From: Bacteroidales bacterium
GTDB taxonomy: Bacteria; Bacteroidota; Bacteroidia; Bacteroidales; Tenuifilaceae
NCBI GenBank assembly: GCA_020636845.1
Contig: JACJXD010000001.1
Coordinates: 372,001-436,000, forward strand
Length of the DNA stretch: 64,000 nt
Reading direction: 5' to 3'
The number at the start of each line of letters is the position of its first letter. Within the stretch, counting starts at the first letter, position 1. The notes beneath the pieces are model-generated. The model had not been told where the DNA came from. It ran no database searches and was given only the letters and a program-made list of their open reading frames with translations. A program made the translations under genes and the position numbers. Positions 43,677 to 52,121 of this stretch are shown here, in pieces.

Positions 43677-44906
43677 CTATAAGTAATCGGTATTGGAAAT
43701 ATTTCCGGATGTAAACGGTGCTACAGCCCGCAGATAAATCCCCTGAACGTAAGCAATTGCCATCCCATAATTGGTAACAGGAATTCCCGCTTCAACGGCA
43801 GGGCGAAGCCTATTTATTATTTGCTTTCGGGTTATCATACATCCTCCGCACTGTATTACAAGCGCATAATCGGTTATACTCCGGGGAAGTTCGCTAAGCC
43901 CTGCAACAAAGTCAAATTCTAACTGTTTCCCCGTAAAATTCGAAATCCATCGGGGAATTTTAACCCTACCTATATCGTCGCACGATACATGGTGGGTGCA
44001 ACTCTCCAAAAGCAAAACCCTATCGCCATCCTTCAACTCCGATATTTTGGAAGTCCCTTTTAGGTAATTATCGAAATCGCCCTTAAACCTTGCCAACAAA
44101 ATGCTAAAACTGGTAAGTGGAATATCGCGGGGAATTGAAGCATCGGCCTTAACAAATATTTGGCTGTCCGTAACAGCCAATGCCGGCTTTACCTTCGTTT
44201 TCCGTAAAAAAGCATCCACTTCACGCTCCTTAAGCACAATGGCCACGGCATCGTTATCGAGCACATCCCTTATTGCCTGTACCTGAGGAAGAATAAGTCT
44301 CCCGGCAGGCGCCTCAACATCAATCGGGGTTATAAGTAACACTATATCGCCATAGGACACCAAATCGCCCAGCAACGTTGGTACCTTATACGACGACTCT
44401 GGGATAACCCTTTTAATAAGGTTAATTAACGGCTCTGCCGTTTTGTAGTCGAGACAACTTGTTTCGATAAACCCTCTATTATGGTCGTTTGCTACAAAAT
44501 TTTTAAAACTATCGCTAGCCGGAATAATATCCGACTTATTATAAACCACAATAAAAGGAGTGTCCGTAGAATTAAACTCGCCAACCAACTTTTCCTCAAA
44601 TTCGCCCCAAGTATTCTCGGTTACAACCAGCATTGCCAAATCCACCTGTTTTATTGATTCAAGTGTTTTCGAAACCCTTTTTTCACCCAACTCTCCCACA
44701 TCATCAATACCTGCCGTATCAACTAAAATTACAGGACCAAAACCGGTTATTTCGAACGATTTTTTTACAGGATCAGTCGTTGTTCCTGCAAAATCGGATA
44801 CAATTGCCACATCCTGTCCGGCAAGCATGTTTATCAACGAACTTTTACCATTATTTCTTCTTCCGTAAATTCCGATATGGGGCTTAGATTCTTTTCCCTT
44901 TTGCAT
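43677..44906 (-). CDS. hydF: [FeFe]-hydrogenase H-cluster maturation GTPase HydF
   Basis: HydF is the GTPase and scaffold that receives the di-iron subcluster made by HydE and HydG and loads it on the hydrogenase. With ATG at 44906 the protein has 409 residues: IGIYGRRNNGKSSLIN (G1), SDFAGTTTDP (G2), VDTAGIDD (G3), VYNKSD (G4), a dimerisation domain, and the C-terminal cluster-binding motif CTHHVSCDD with QCGGCMITRK. Both parts of the Cys-x-His...Cys-x-x-Cys pattern are intact. The start is set by a TAACTTTG promoter element (44927-44934) that lies inside a longer possible N-terminus. hydE, hydG and a hydrogenase are not in the window. Confidence 0.93.
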   Translation of the reverse strand: MQKGKESKPHIGIYGRRNNGKSSLINMLAGQDVAIVSDFAGTTTDPVKKSFEITGFGPVILVDTAGIDDVGELGEKRVSKTLESIKQVDLAMLVVTENTWGEFEEKLVGEFNSTDTPFIVVYNKSDIIPASDSFKNFVANDHNRGFIETSCLDYKTAEPLINLIKRVIPESSYKVPTLLGDLVSYGDIVLLITPIDVEAPAGRLILPQVQAIRDVLDNDAVAIVLKEREVDAFLRKTKVKPALAVTDSQIFVKADASIPRDIPLTSFSILLARFKGDFDNYLKGTSKISELKDGDRVLLLESCTHHVSCDDIGRVKIPRWISNFTGKQLEFDFVAGLSELPRSITDYALVIQCGGCMITRKQIINRLRPAVEAGIPVTNYGMAIAYVQGIYLRAVAPFTSGNISNTDYL

Positions 44907-44926
44907 GACCAATAAATATTTAAGCG

Positions 44927-44934
44927 CAAAGTTA
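44927..44934 (-). promoter_or_regulatory. Predicted -7 promoter element for hydF
   Basis: Minus-strand TAACTTTG, exact TAnnTTTG match ending 20 bases before the ATG at 44906. This supports the shorter start. Confidence 0.5.
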
Positions 44935-45098
44935 ACCAAAAAGCAGTGCTATAAACCTACAAATTTCCCCATAATCTTGAATAGATTCTTCTATTTCTCA
45001 ATCGGTAAAACAATTAAAAACAAACTAAACGATTAATAAAACTCTTGACTTCCATAAAATTTAGTAACTTGCTTATCATTTTAAAATCTAATATTCGT

Positions 45099-46043
45099 AT
45101 GAGAATTAAATTCACAATTGGATTGCTATCTATAGCATTTTTCATTCTTTACTCAAATCCTAGTCAATCGCAAATTGGCGGCTTTTTAAAAGAAAAAGCA
45201 AAAAAAACTATTGTAAAGAATCTTAAACGAGGCGAGGAAGAAAACCAAACGCAGCAACAACAGGAAGCCGTTGAAGAAGAGCCTCAGCAAGAAGTTAACC
45301 AACAAAAGCAAGATCCCGCAAATAACTTCATGCAACAAAAAATGCTAGGGTTAATGGGCATGAACAATGTAAAATACGATCCTGCATACACATATACATC
45401 AATTATGTCAACAGACATTGAATGGGCAGATTCTACTGGTAACGAAATAAACAAAGGCTCTTACACCATCTACTTCGATAAAAATTCGAAAAACTTTGCA
45501 ATTGAGTTTAAGGGATTAAACCAAGAAACTGGAAATCCGGAAAAATCATACATAATTTATGATTATAAGAACTATGCCATGCTTATTTTAAGTGAAAAAG
45601 ATGGCGAAAAAAGTGGCATGGCAATGGCAATTCCTCGCGACTCTTCCGAGGTGGAAACCAATAACGATTCGATAGATACCGAAGTTAGCAACGAAGACTT
45701 ATCGGCCTACAATATGCTTTACAAAAAGACCGGTCGTACAAAAACCATTTTAGGGTACAACTGTAACGAATATGCCTACGAATATGGAGAAGGACGAGCC
45801 GAAATTTGGGCTACAAACGATATCAAGTTCAACTATGCCGATGCGTACCAGCGCATGTACGGATTTCAATATTTAGCAACCGGAGGAACAGCGTACTTGC
45901 TAGGCACCGTTTTGGAAATGAACTTTAAAGATGTAAACTCCAATGCCTATTCCAAATTTACCGTTAAGGAAATAAATCCCAATACCAGTAAAACAATCAG
46001 CATAGCCGATTTTCAGGTTATGGGGGTTGGAGGCGCTCAGTAA
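45099..46043 (+). CDS. DUF4412 domain-containing exported protein
   Basis: A 314-residue exported protein. The ATG at 45099 gives a signal peptide (LLSIAFFILYSNPSQSQ); an in-frame TTG at 45045 would put 18 residues before it. The N-terminal mature region is low in complexity (Glu/Gln-rich, EEENQTQQQQEAVEEEPQQEV, about residues 48-75). The second half resembles DUF4412: YIIYDYKNYAMLILSEKDG, and KTILGYNCNEYAYEYGEGRAEIWATNDI, the latter typical. The function of the family is unknown. It is monocistronic with a good terminator 20 bases after the stop. Confidence 0.8.
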   Translation: MRIKFTIGLLSIAFFILYSNPSQSQIGGFLKEKAKKTIVKNLKRGEEENQTQQQQEAVEEEPQQEVNQQKQDPANNFMQQKMLGLMGMNNVKYDPAYTYTSIMSTDIEWADSTGNEINKGSYTIYFDKNSKNFAIEFKGLNQETGNPEKSYIIYDYKNYAMLILSEKDGEKSGMAMAIPRDSSEVETNNDSIDTEVSNEDLSAYNMLYKKTGRTKTILGYNCNEYAYEYGEGRAEIWATNDIKFNYADAYQRMYGFQYLATGGTAYLLGTVLEMNFKDVNSNAYSKFTVKEINPNTSKTISIADFQVMGVGGAQ

Positions 46044-46064
46044 GGCATAACCCATATAAAACAC

Positions 46065-46091
46065 AAGGGCGGCCAAACAGCTGCCCTTTTT
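46065..46091 (+). terminator. Rho-independent terminator after the DUF4412 gene
   Basis: AAGGGCGGC (46065-46073), a six-base loop, and GCTGCCCTT (46080-46088), one G-U pair, followed by Ts. Confidence 0.78.
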
Positions 46092-46212
46092 CATACAAAA
46101 AGTCTTACATTGAAACTGAAGTTGAAAATTACCGTTAAGTTTTTTTAACGCAGTAAAATCGCACAAAATTTCGGTAAAACAGTTTTTTGTTTAGTCATAG
46201 GTAAAAATTGAT

Positions 46213-46220
46213 TAATTTTG
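46213..46220 (+). promoter_or_regulatory. Predicted promoter of the rsfS-ftsH-cdsA-psd operon
   Basis: TAATTTTG, exact TAnnTTTG match, 21 bases before the rsfS ATG at 46242. A TTTG at 46186-46189 is 23 bases upstream, slightly more than the usual 19-20. Confidence 0.55.
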
Positions 46221-46241
46221 AAGGTTAAAAAAATAGAATTA

Positions 46242-46661
46242 ATGGTAGAGAAGAAACAAAGCAAAACAAATCAAACGGAAAAGTTGTTATCATGTATTGT
46301 TGATGCAATACAAGAAAAAAAGGGAAGCAATATTGTTGCTCTCGAAATAGGAAAATTACCAAATGCAGTTTGTAAATACTTTGTTGTATGCAGCGCAGAA
46401 TCGACCACGCAAGTAGATGCAATAGCACAAAACGTGGAAGATAAAGCAAAGCAAAATTTAAACGAAAAAGTTTTCAGGTCGGCCGGATACGAAAATGCAA
46501 TATGGATTGTGCTCGATTATGTTGATATTGTAGTTCACATTTTTCAAAACCAATGGCGTAACTATTACAAAATTGAAGATTTGTGGGCCGATGCAAAAGC
46601 AATCCACTACGATTCGGAAAACGATAAAGATACATTAGAACACCAAATGCCATCATTTTAA
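46242..46661 (+). CDS. rsfS: Ribosome silencing factor RsfS
   Basis: RsfS binds ribosomal protein L14 on the large subunit and blocks subunit joining when nutrients are short. The 139-residue protein has the family core KGSNIVALEIGKLPNAVCKYFVVCSAESTTQVDAIAQNVEDK... in short segments (for example KYFVVCSAESTTQVDAIA), AGYENAIWIVLDYVDIVVHIF and RNYYKIEDLWADA. The ATG at 46242 is chosen; a TTG at 46218 lies inside the promoter element. It is the first gene of the five-gene unit up to psd, 15 bases before ftsH. Confidence 0.93.
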   Translation: MVEKKQSKTNQTEKLLSCIVDAIQEKKGSNIVALEIGKLPNAVCKYFVVCSAESTTQVDAIAQNVEDKAKQNLNEKVFRSAGYENAIWIVLDYVDIVVHIFQNQWRNYYKIEDLWADAKAIHYDSENDKDTLEHQMPSF

Positions 46662-46676
46662 AATTGAGAAAATTAT

Positions 46677-48695
46677 ATGGACAATAACACCGATAAAAAA
46701 TTAAACCCTAATACCAATAATCCCGATACAAAATTTAAACCTCCTAAGTTTAATGTTTATTGGGTTTACTTAATTATAATCGGCGGATTTTTACTTTTGC
46801 AGTTTTTCTTTTCGGGACGAAATGCAGTAGTTTCCAGTTGGCCCGAAGTTAAAAACCAAATGCTTAAAAATAACGAGGTTAAAAAGTTGGTTGTTATCAG
46901 GAACCTCGGTAAAGTTGAAGTTTACTTGAAAGAAGATAAACTCGAAAAGTACAAGGACCGACTAGGAAATGGTTTTAACGGAGTATCAAAATCGGGCCCT
47001 CATTTCTACTTTACTATCGGCTCGATAGAAACTTTTGAGAAACAACTGGCAGACGCACAACCAAATACACCTGATGCCGAAAAAATTTATCCTGAATACA
47101 AGGATGAACCTAACTACTGGGATTTTATACTCACATGGATTCTTCCGCTTGCGCTTATAGCAGGATTTTGGATATTTATTGTTAGGCGTATGAGCAAAGG
47201 TCAAGGTGGTGGCGCCGGTAACATTTTTAACGTAGGAAAATCTAAGGCTCAACTTTTCGATAAAGAGTCCAAACCTAAGGTTGATTTTAAAGATGTTGCA
47301 GGACTCGAAGAAGCTAAGGTTGAAGTAATGGAAGTTGTGGATTTTCTTAAGAATCCACAAAAATATACGGCATTGGGAGGAAAAATTCCCAAAGGGGTTC
47401 TTTTGGTTGGCCCTCCGGGGACAGGAAAAACACTGCTGGCAAAAGCGGTTGCAGGAGAGGCAAATGTTCCATTCTTTAGCATGTCGGGCTCCGACTTTGT
47501 AGAAATGTTTGTTGGTGTTGGGGCTTCGCGTGTTCGCGATTTATTCCGTCAGGCTAAGGAAAAGGCTCCGTGCATTGTTTTCATCGACGAAATAGATGCC
47601 ATTGGCCGCGCACGTGGTAAAAATGCCAACTTCTCGGGTAACGACGAGCGCGAAAACACCCTTAACCAACTTCTAACGGAAATGGACGGTTTTGCCTCTA
47701 ACCAAGGGGTTATAATAATGGCAGCTACCAACCGCGCCGATATTCTGGATAGAGCACTGCTTAGAGCTGGCCGTTTCGATAGACAAATAAATGTAGAATT
47801 ACCCGACTATAAGGAACGCCTCGAAATTTTTAAGGTGCATCTTAGACCCATCAAATTGGAAGAAGACCTTAACATTTCGTTTTTAGCAAAGCAAACTCCT
47901 GGTTTTTCGGGTGCCGACATTGCCAATGTTTGCAACGAAGCAGCTTTAATTGCTGCTCGCAAGAATAAAGCAGTTGTTCAAAAACAAGACTTTCTTGATG
48001 CTATCGACCGAATTATTGGCGGATTAGAAAAGAAAAATAAAATTATTTCGAAGGAAGAAAAAAGGACTATTGCCTACCACGAAGCAGGGCACGCAACGGT
48101 TAGTTGGCTTCTCGAACACGCCAATCCGCTTGTAAAGGTTTCCATCATACCGCGTGGTCGTTCGTTGGGCGCAGCATGGTACTTACCCGAAGAAAGACAA
48201 ATTACCACAACCGACCAAATGTTCGACGAAATGTGCGCAACACTTGGCGGACGGGCTGCCGAAGAGGTTACATTTGGCGAAATATCCACCGGAGCCCTTA
48301 ACGATTTGGAACGGGTTACTAAACAGGCTTATGCAATGATAGCCTATTTTGGAATGGGAAAATCGCTTAGCAACCTCAGTTACTATGATTCTTCCGGACA
48401 ATCCGAATACTCGTTCAACAAACCTTATAGCGAAAAAACTTCAGAACAAATCGATAAGGAGGTTAAGCAGCTAATCGATAAGGCTTACGCAAGAGCAAAG
48501 GAGATTCTTATTGAACATCGCGAAGGTCATGTTAAAATTGCTGAACTTTTACTGGTACGCGAGGTGCTGTTTAGCGAAGATCTAGAAGCCGTTTTCGGAC
48601 CAAGAAAGAAACTTAGCAGAGAACAAGAACTGGCAAAAGAACTCGACGAAGAATCGCAAACGCAAAATCCAAACCAAAACGAAAACAATGGATGA
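46677..48695 (+). CDS. ftsH: ATP-dependent zinc metalloprotease FtsH
   Basis: FtsH degrades unfolded or unassembled inner membrane proteins and selected soluble regulators. The 672-residue protein has two transmembrane helices (about 25-45 and 148-170) around a periplasmic domain, the AAA domain with Walker [16 protein letters not shown] (near residue 243), Walker [12 protein letters not shown] and the [23 protein letters not shown], and the zinc protease motif [10 protein letters not shown] (near 467) with the third ligand region later. A polar tail rich in Asn/Gln ends the protein. Its last 8 bases overlap the next gene. Confidence 0.97.
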   Translation: MDNNTDKKLNPNTNNPDTKFKPPKFNVYWVYLIIIGGFLLLQFFFSGRNAVVSSWPEVKNQMLKNNEVKKLVVIRNLGKVEVYLKEDKLEKYKDRLGNGFNGVSKSGPHFYFTIGSIETFEKQLADAQPNTPDAEKIYPEYKDEPNYWDFILTWILPLALIAGFWIFIVRRMSKGQGGGAGNIFNVGKSKAQLFDKESKPKVDFKDVAGLEEAKVEVMEVVDFLKNPQKYTALGGKIPKGVLLVGPPGTGKTLLAKAVAGEANVPFFSMSGSDFVEMFVGVGASRVRDLFRQAKEKAPCIVFIDEIDAIGRARGKNANFSGNDERENTLNQLLTEMDGFASNQGVIIMAATNRADILDRALLRAGRFDRQINVELPDYKERLEIFKVHLRPIKLEEDLNISFLAKQTPGFSGADIANVCNEAALIAARKNKAVVQKQDFLDAIDRIIGGLEKKNKIISKEEKRTIAYHEAGHATVSWLLEHANPLVKVSIIPRGRSLGAAWYLPEERQITTTDQMFDEMCATLGGRAAEEVTFGEISTGALNDLERVTKQAYAMIAYFGMGKSLSNLSYYDSSGQSEYSFNKPYSEKTSEQIDKEVKQLIDKAYARAKEILIEHREGHVKIAELLLVREVLFSEDLEAVFGPRKKLSREQELAKELDEESQTQNPNQNENNG

Positions 48696-48891
48696 TAATT
48701 GGACTGAAATTTATTCGACTTCAAAACCCTATCAAGCTGAGATAGCCAAACAGGTTCTGGAAGATAATGGAATAACTTCCGTTGTTGTAAACAGACAAGA
48801 TTCCAGCTACTTATTTGGTGAAGCTTCGGTTTATGTTGAAAATGCCAACATTGAAAAAGCGAAAGAACTTCTTAAAAATATTGAGAATTGA
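48688..48891 (+). CDS. DUF2007 domain protein (paralogue 1)
   Basis: A 67-residue cytosolic protein of the DUF2007 (putative signal-transducing) family: WTEIYSTSKPYQAEIAKQVLEDNGI, VVNRQDSSYLFGEASVYVENANIEKAKELL. The fold resembles a small ferredoxin-like alpha/beta domain. It starts inside the ftsH 3' end (8-base overlap) and its TGA overlaps the TTG start of cdsA, so it is translationally coupled to both neighbours. This suggests a role tied to membrane biogenesis or FtsH, but this is inference. A second DUF2007 protein is encoded at 55076-55300. Confidence 0.85.
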   Translation: MDDNWTEIYSTSKPYQAEIAKQVLEDNGITSVVVNRQDSSYLFGEASVYVENANIEKAKELLKNIEN

Positions 48892-49715
48892 GCGAATTCC
48901 TTAAACGTACCATAAGTGGTGCGCTCTTTGTTATTGTAATTGTTGGCGCTATCTTAATAAGCCACATCACATATTTCATAGTGTTTCTTGGACTCATGAT
49001 TGCGACCCAACTCGAGTTTTACTCTTTAGGTCATAAAGCAAAGTTACGGCCACAAGCACTTCTTGGACTTTTAATAGGAATAGCTTTTTTCGTATGGTCT
49101 TTTCTATACTCTTCCGGACATGTAGAGCAAATTACCATATACGGTTTTTTCCCTTTAATGGCAGCAATTTTTGTTGTTGAGTTATACCGAAATCATCATA
49201 AACCAATACAAAACATTTCGTTTACTATTTTAGGAATACTTTACGTAGCTATTCCGTTTAGCCTTATCAACTTTATAGTGATAAACGGGTCGTCGTACAG
49301 GATGGATTACAATCCGGATATTCTGTTAGGGTTACTTTCGCTTATCTGGATTAACGACATTGGCGCTTACGTTGTTGGGGTAAGCATGGGCAAGCATAAA
49401 ATGATTCCCCGAATATCACCCAAAAAAAGTTGGGAGGGTTTCTTTGGAGGAGTATCGTTAACCATTTTGGCTGCGTGGATTCTCTCGATGGTTTTCCCTA
49501 TAATAAACCTAAAACATTGGATGGTTATTGGAGTTTCTACCGCCCTTTTGGGCGTAATTGGCGACTTGGTGGAATCGATGTTTAAACGAAGCATTGGAGT
49601 AAAAGATTCTGGGAAGTTTTTACCCGGACATGGCGGAATTCTCGATCGATTCGACGCTTTGCTAATGGTAATTCCAATTATTTATGCTTACCTCGAAGTT
49701 ATGATGTTAATTTAA
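48888..49715 (+). CDS. cdsA: Phosphatidate cytidylyltransferase
   Basis: CdsA converts phosphatidic acid and CTP to CDP-diacylglycerol, the precursor of all membrane phospholipids. The 275-residue inner membrane protein has about seven to eight transmembrane segments and the C-terminal family signature SMFKRSIGVKDSGKFLPGHGGILDRFD. An upstream WINDIGAYVVG and SPKKSWEGFFGG are also diagnostic. The start is TTG at 48888, overlapping the stop of the DUF2007 gene (TTGA), the only start keeping the full N-terminus. psd follows after 38 bases. Confidence 0.95.
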   Translation: MSEFLKRTISGALFVIVIVGAILISHITYFIVFLGLMIATQLEFYSLGHKAKLRPQALLGLLIGIAFFVWSFLYSSGHVEQITIYGFFPLMAAIFVVELYRNHHKPIQNISFTILGILYVAIPFSLINFIVINGSSYRMDYNPDILLGLLSLIWINDIGAYVVGVSMGKHKMIPRISPKKSWEGFFGGVSLTILAAWILSMVFPIINLKHWMVIGVSTALLGVIGDLVESMFKRSIGVKDSGKFLPGHGGILDRFDALLMVIPIIYAYLEVMMLI

Positions 49716-49753
49716 CTATCTTCGCAAGGTTATAATACCGAAATAAAACAACA

Positions 49754-50404
49754 ATGAGAATACACAAAGAAGGTGTAATTATACTGATAGTTAGTTTTGC
49801 CGTGCTGGTTGGACTAAATTTCATTTTGCACATTTTTTCGCCTGCACTTAGTTACTACTTTTTAATTCCCATATCTGTTCTTTTAATGTTTTTTATGCTT
49901 CGCTTTTTTCGAGTTCCTAAGCGCAATACGAAACCCGATAATAATTGCATTTTTTCTCCAGCCGACGGAACAGTTGTGGCAATAGAAGAAGTTGACGAAC
50001 ATGAAGCCCTAAACACTCGGTGCCTGCAAATTTCGGTTTTTATGTCTATTTGGAATGTACATATAAACTGGATTCCTACTAACGGAACTGTTCGTTACTT
50101 TAAGTATCACCCCGGCGATTATTTGGTTGCATGGCATCCAAAATCATCAACACACAACGAACGGACAACCGTTGTTGTAGAGCGTGAAGATGGCGTTAAA
50201 GTGCTGCTACGTCAAATTGCAGGAGCCGTTGCACGAAGGATAGTATGCTATGCCGAACCCGATAAAGCAGTTGAACAATTCTCCGAACTCGGATTCATAA
50301 AATTTGGTTCAAGGGTTGACGTACTCTTGCCCATAAATGCTAATGTTGAAGTGAAAATCGGAGATAAAGTAACCGGAAATATTTCCATTCTGGCAAAGGT
50401 GTAG
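49754..50404 (+). CDS. psd: Phosphatidylserine decarboxylase family protein
   Basis: This enzyme produces phosphatidylethanolamine, the main phospholipid, by decarboxylating phosphatidylserine. The 216-residue protein is the short (archaeal/Gram-positive-like) form with two N-terminal transmembrane segments, IFSPADGTVVAIEEV, SVFMSIWNVHINWIPTNGTV and the self-cleavage site in IKFGSRVDVLLP, where the Gly-Ser bond is processed to a pyruvoyl group. TATCTTCG (one mismatch to TAnnTTTG) lies in the short gap after cdsA. Its stop codon is directly abutted by the stop of the convergent lipoprotein gene, with no intergenic bases. Confidence 0.93.
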   Translation: MRIHKEGVIILIVSFAVLVGLNFILHIFSPALSYYFLIPISVLLMFFMLRFFRVPKRNTKPDNNCIFSPADGTVVAIEEVDEHEALNTRCLQISVFMSIWNVHINWIPTNGTVRYFKYHPGDYLVAWHPKSSTHNERTTVVVEREDGVKVLLRQIAGAVARRIVCYAEPDKAVEQFSELGFIKFGSRVDVLLPINANVEVKIGDKVTGNISILAKV

Positions 50405-50920
50405 TTACTTACTCACGCTAAACTTTACTTGCTTTAACTTATTCTTGCTAAAATATAGCCACATTGTTCGAGGTATTTCTGCCACCTTCACAAGCAATGT
50501 ATCCTTTGTTGTATTTACAGGAATCTCCAAATGTTGTGCTAGTTCTTCTCGCGTAAGCCCTACCCTAATTCCATTTGTTAAAACAATTTCTTTATTTACA
50601 ATATTTGCAGCCAGTAATTGCTCCCTGTTTTTTGTATTTCGAAACATCAACACTTCACTTTTTTTGTAAGCAAAACGATATATGGTATCAGGAGCATTAA
50701 CGCTTCGATCGTTTTTAATAGTCATTTTTTGCACACGCGTTCCATGAGGCATATTTGCCTGAAATTCGTTTATACTTTCGGCAAAGGCAAATGGATTGTT
50801 CAGCAATTGCTGCTGATTAATTGGCTTAACATCCGTATTGCTAACCTTTGCAACTTCTTTGCAACCACAAACAAGTAAAATAGTAAGGGAAGCAACTATT
50901 AACTGTAATTTGTTTTTCAT
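50405..50920 (-). CDS. Lipoprotein of unknown function
   Basis: A 171-residue protein with a lipoprotein signal peptide (LTILLVCGC, Cys20). I do not recognise the rest. It contains VQKMTIKNDRSVNAPDTIYRFAYKKSEVLMFRN in parts (residues about 62-95) and a strand-rich second half (EIVLTNGIRVGLTREELAQHL), the latter resembling small regulator-like domains that sense a ligand, but this is only suggestive. It is convergent with psd at zero spacing. Expression would be from its own promoter in the 90-base gap to the DMT gene. Confidence 0.72.
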   Translation of the reverse strand: MKNKLQLIVASLTILLVCGCKEVAKVSNTDVKPINQQQLLNNPFAFAESINEFQANMPHGTRVQKMTIKNDRSVNAPDTIYRFAYKKSEVLMFRNTKNREQLLAANIVNKEIVLTNGIRVGLTREELAQHLEIPVNTTKDTLLVKVAEIPRTMWLYFSKNKLKQVKFSVSK

Positions 50921-51010
50921 GCCTATTGAATTTTTGCAGTTTTTTTAACCTTCAAAAAAATCAACTTAAATATACTGCAATCTCAGAAAATCTAAACAAG
51001 GGTTTACATT

Positions 51011-51940
51011 CTAAATAAAAAAAGTAATTACCCCTCCTACAGTTATAACCGCTCCAATAATTTCTTTTACAGTTACTTTCTCGTGAAAAACAATAACCGA
51101 CGGAGCTATTATTAAAACAGGGACAATGGACATTAACGCCGAAGCAACCCCTGTAGAAGTATATTTTACAGAAAGAAGCGAAAAGGAAACTCCCAGAAAA
51201 GGCCCAAAGAAAGAACCAACTGCTATTCGCTTTGCTGCATTAGTATTTTTAATAGCCAAGATTAAATCCTTCCACCTATTTGAAATTAAAAAGAATAGCA
51301 AGAATCCTGATATTCCTGTAATTACCCTTATTTGCACCGACGATACAACATCGTAACCATCCATGCCGTATTTACTTAAGACTAAACCTCCTGCCTGTCC
51401 TACTGCGCCACCAAATGCAAGCAGCAACCCTAAAATAGGATAACTAAACCTGACTCTTCGGGATTTTTTACTACCAACTTCTTTATCGGAATCTCGCTGG
51501 AGTATTACCATAGCAATACCCATAAAAATAAGCAACATACCAACGCCTTGCTTTGCCGACAATGTTTCGCCCATAGTTACCCAACCGATTGCCGCTGCAA
51601 TTGGAGGAGCAAGCGACATGATGAGCATTGAAATTCGAGCCCCTATAAGCACGTATGCTCTAAAAAGGAATAAATCGCCAAGAACAAAGCCTACCAGCCC
51701 AGAAAGCGAAAGCCATATCCACTGGTGCTTACCAGCATCAAAAGGTAATACCTGCCCCCGAACTACAAAAGAGTATAAACTTAAAAGAACAAAGGCCAAA
51801 ACGAGCCTAATAAGGTTAACTGGTAACGAACCCACCTTTTTAGTAGCCGATTCAAAGGCAATGGCGGTTATAGTCCAAAACACAGCAGTAAGCAAAGCGG
51901 ACAACTCTCCCGCATAACTGCTAATAAAATTCGACAACAT
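51011..51940 (-). CDS. EamA/DMT-family transporter
   Basis: A 309-residue inner membrane exporter with about ten transmembrane helices in two EamA repeats. GELSALLTAVFWTITAIAFESATKKVG opens the first, and QVLPFDAGKHQWIWLSLSGLVGFVLGDLFLFRAYVLIGARISMLIMSLAPPIAA is a typical first-repeat segment (quoted here in parts such as SLAPPIAAAIGW). The second includes GSFFGPFLGVSFSLLSVKY. ATG at 51940 is chosen; one 54 bases upstream would add a basic segment without homology. Substrate not predictable. A distant paralogue lies at 3522-4412. Confidence 0.85.
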   Translation of the reverse strand: MLSNFISSYAGELSALLTAVFWTITAIAFESATKKVGSLPVNLIRLVLAFVLLSLYSFVVRGQVLPFDAGKHQWIWLSLSGLVGFVLGDLFLFRAYVLIGARISMLIMSLAPPIAAAIGWVTMGETLSAKQGVGMLLIFMGIAMVILQRDSDKEVGSKKSRRVRFSYPILGLLLAFGGAVGQAGGLVLSKYGMDGYDVVSSVQIRVITGISGFLLFFLISNRWKDLILAIKNTNAAKRIAVGSFFGPFLGVSFSLLSVKYTSTGVASALMSIVPVLIIAPSVIVFHEKVTVKEIIGAVITVGGVITFFI

Positions 51941-52076
51941 GCACCCTAAAACATTAAGATTATTAAAAATTTTACAAACAAAAAATCTATACAAACAGAT
52001 ATTTTGAGTTTTTGTTACGAGTAAAGTTTAACCAATGTTTAATTTTCTGCATATTATTAAAAAATTTTTTCATTAC

Positions 52077-52107
52077 TTTGAAATCTTTGGCAAATGCAGT
52101 AGGTTTG
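52077..52107 (+). promoter_or_regulatory. Complete promoter for the AI-2E family gene
   Basis: TTTG (52077-52080), exactly 19 bases, TAGGTTTG (52100-52107): both elements are consensus. The ATG at 52122 follows 14 bases later. This makes the upstream ATG at 52035 an unlikely start. Confidence 0.8.
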
Positions 52108-52121
52108 ATAAAAATTTGTTA

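Noticed and set aside
46218..46241. TTG start of rsfS
   Set aside because: It overlaps the TAATTTTG promoter element; the ATG at 46242 begins the conserved protein.
52035..52121. Upstream ATG extension of the AI-2E family gene
   Set aside because: A complete -33/-7 promoter (52077-52107) lies inside the extension, and the extra residues do not resemble the family.
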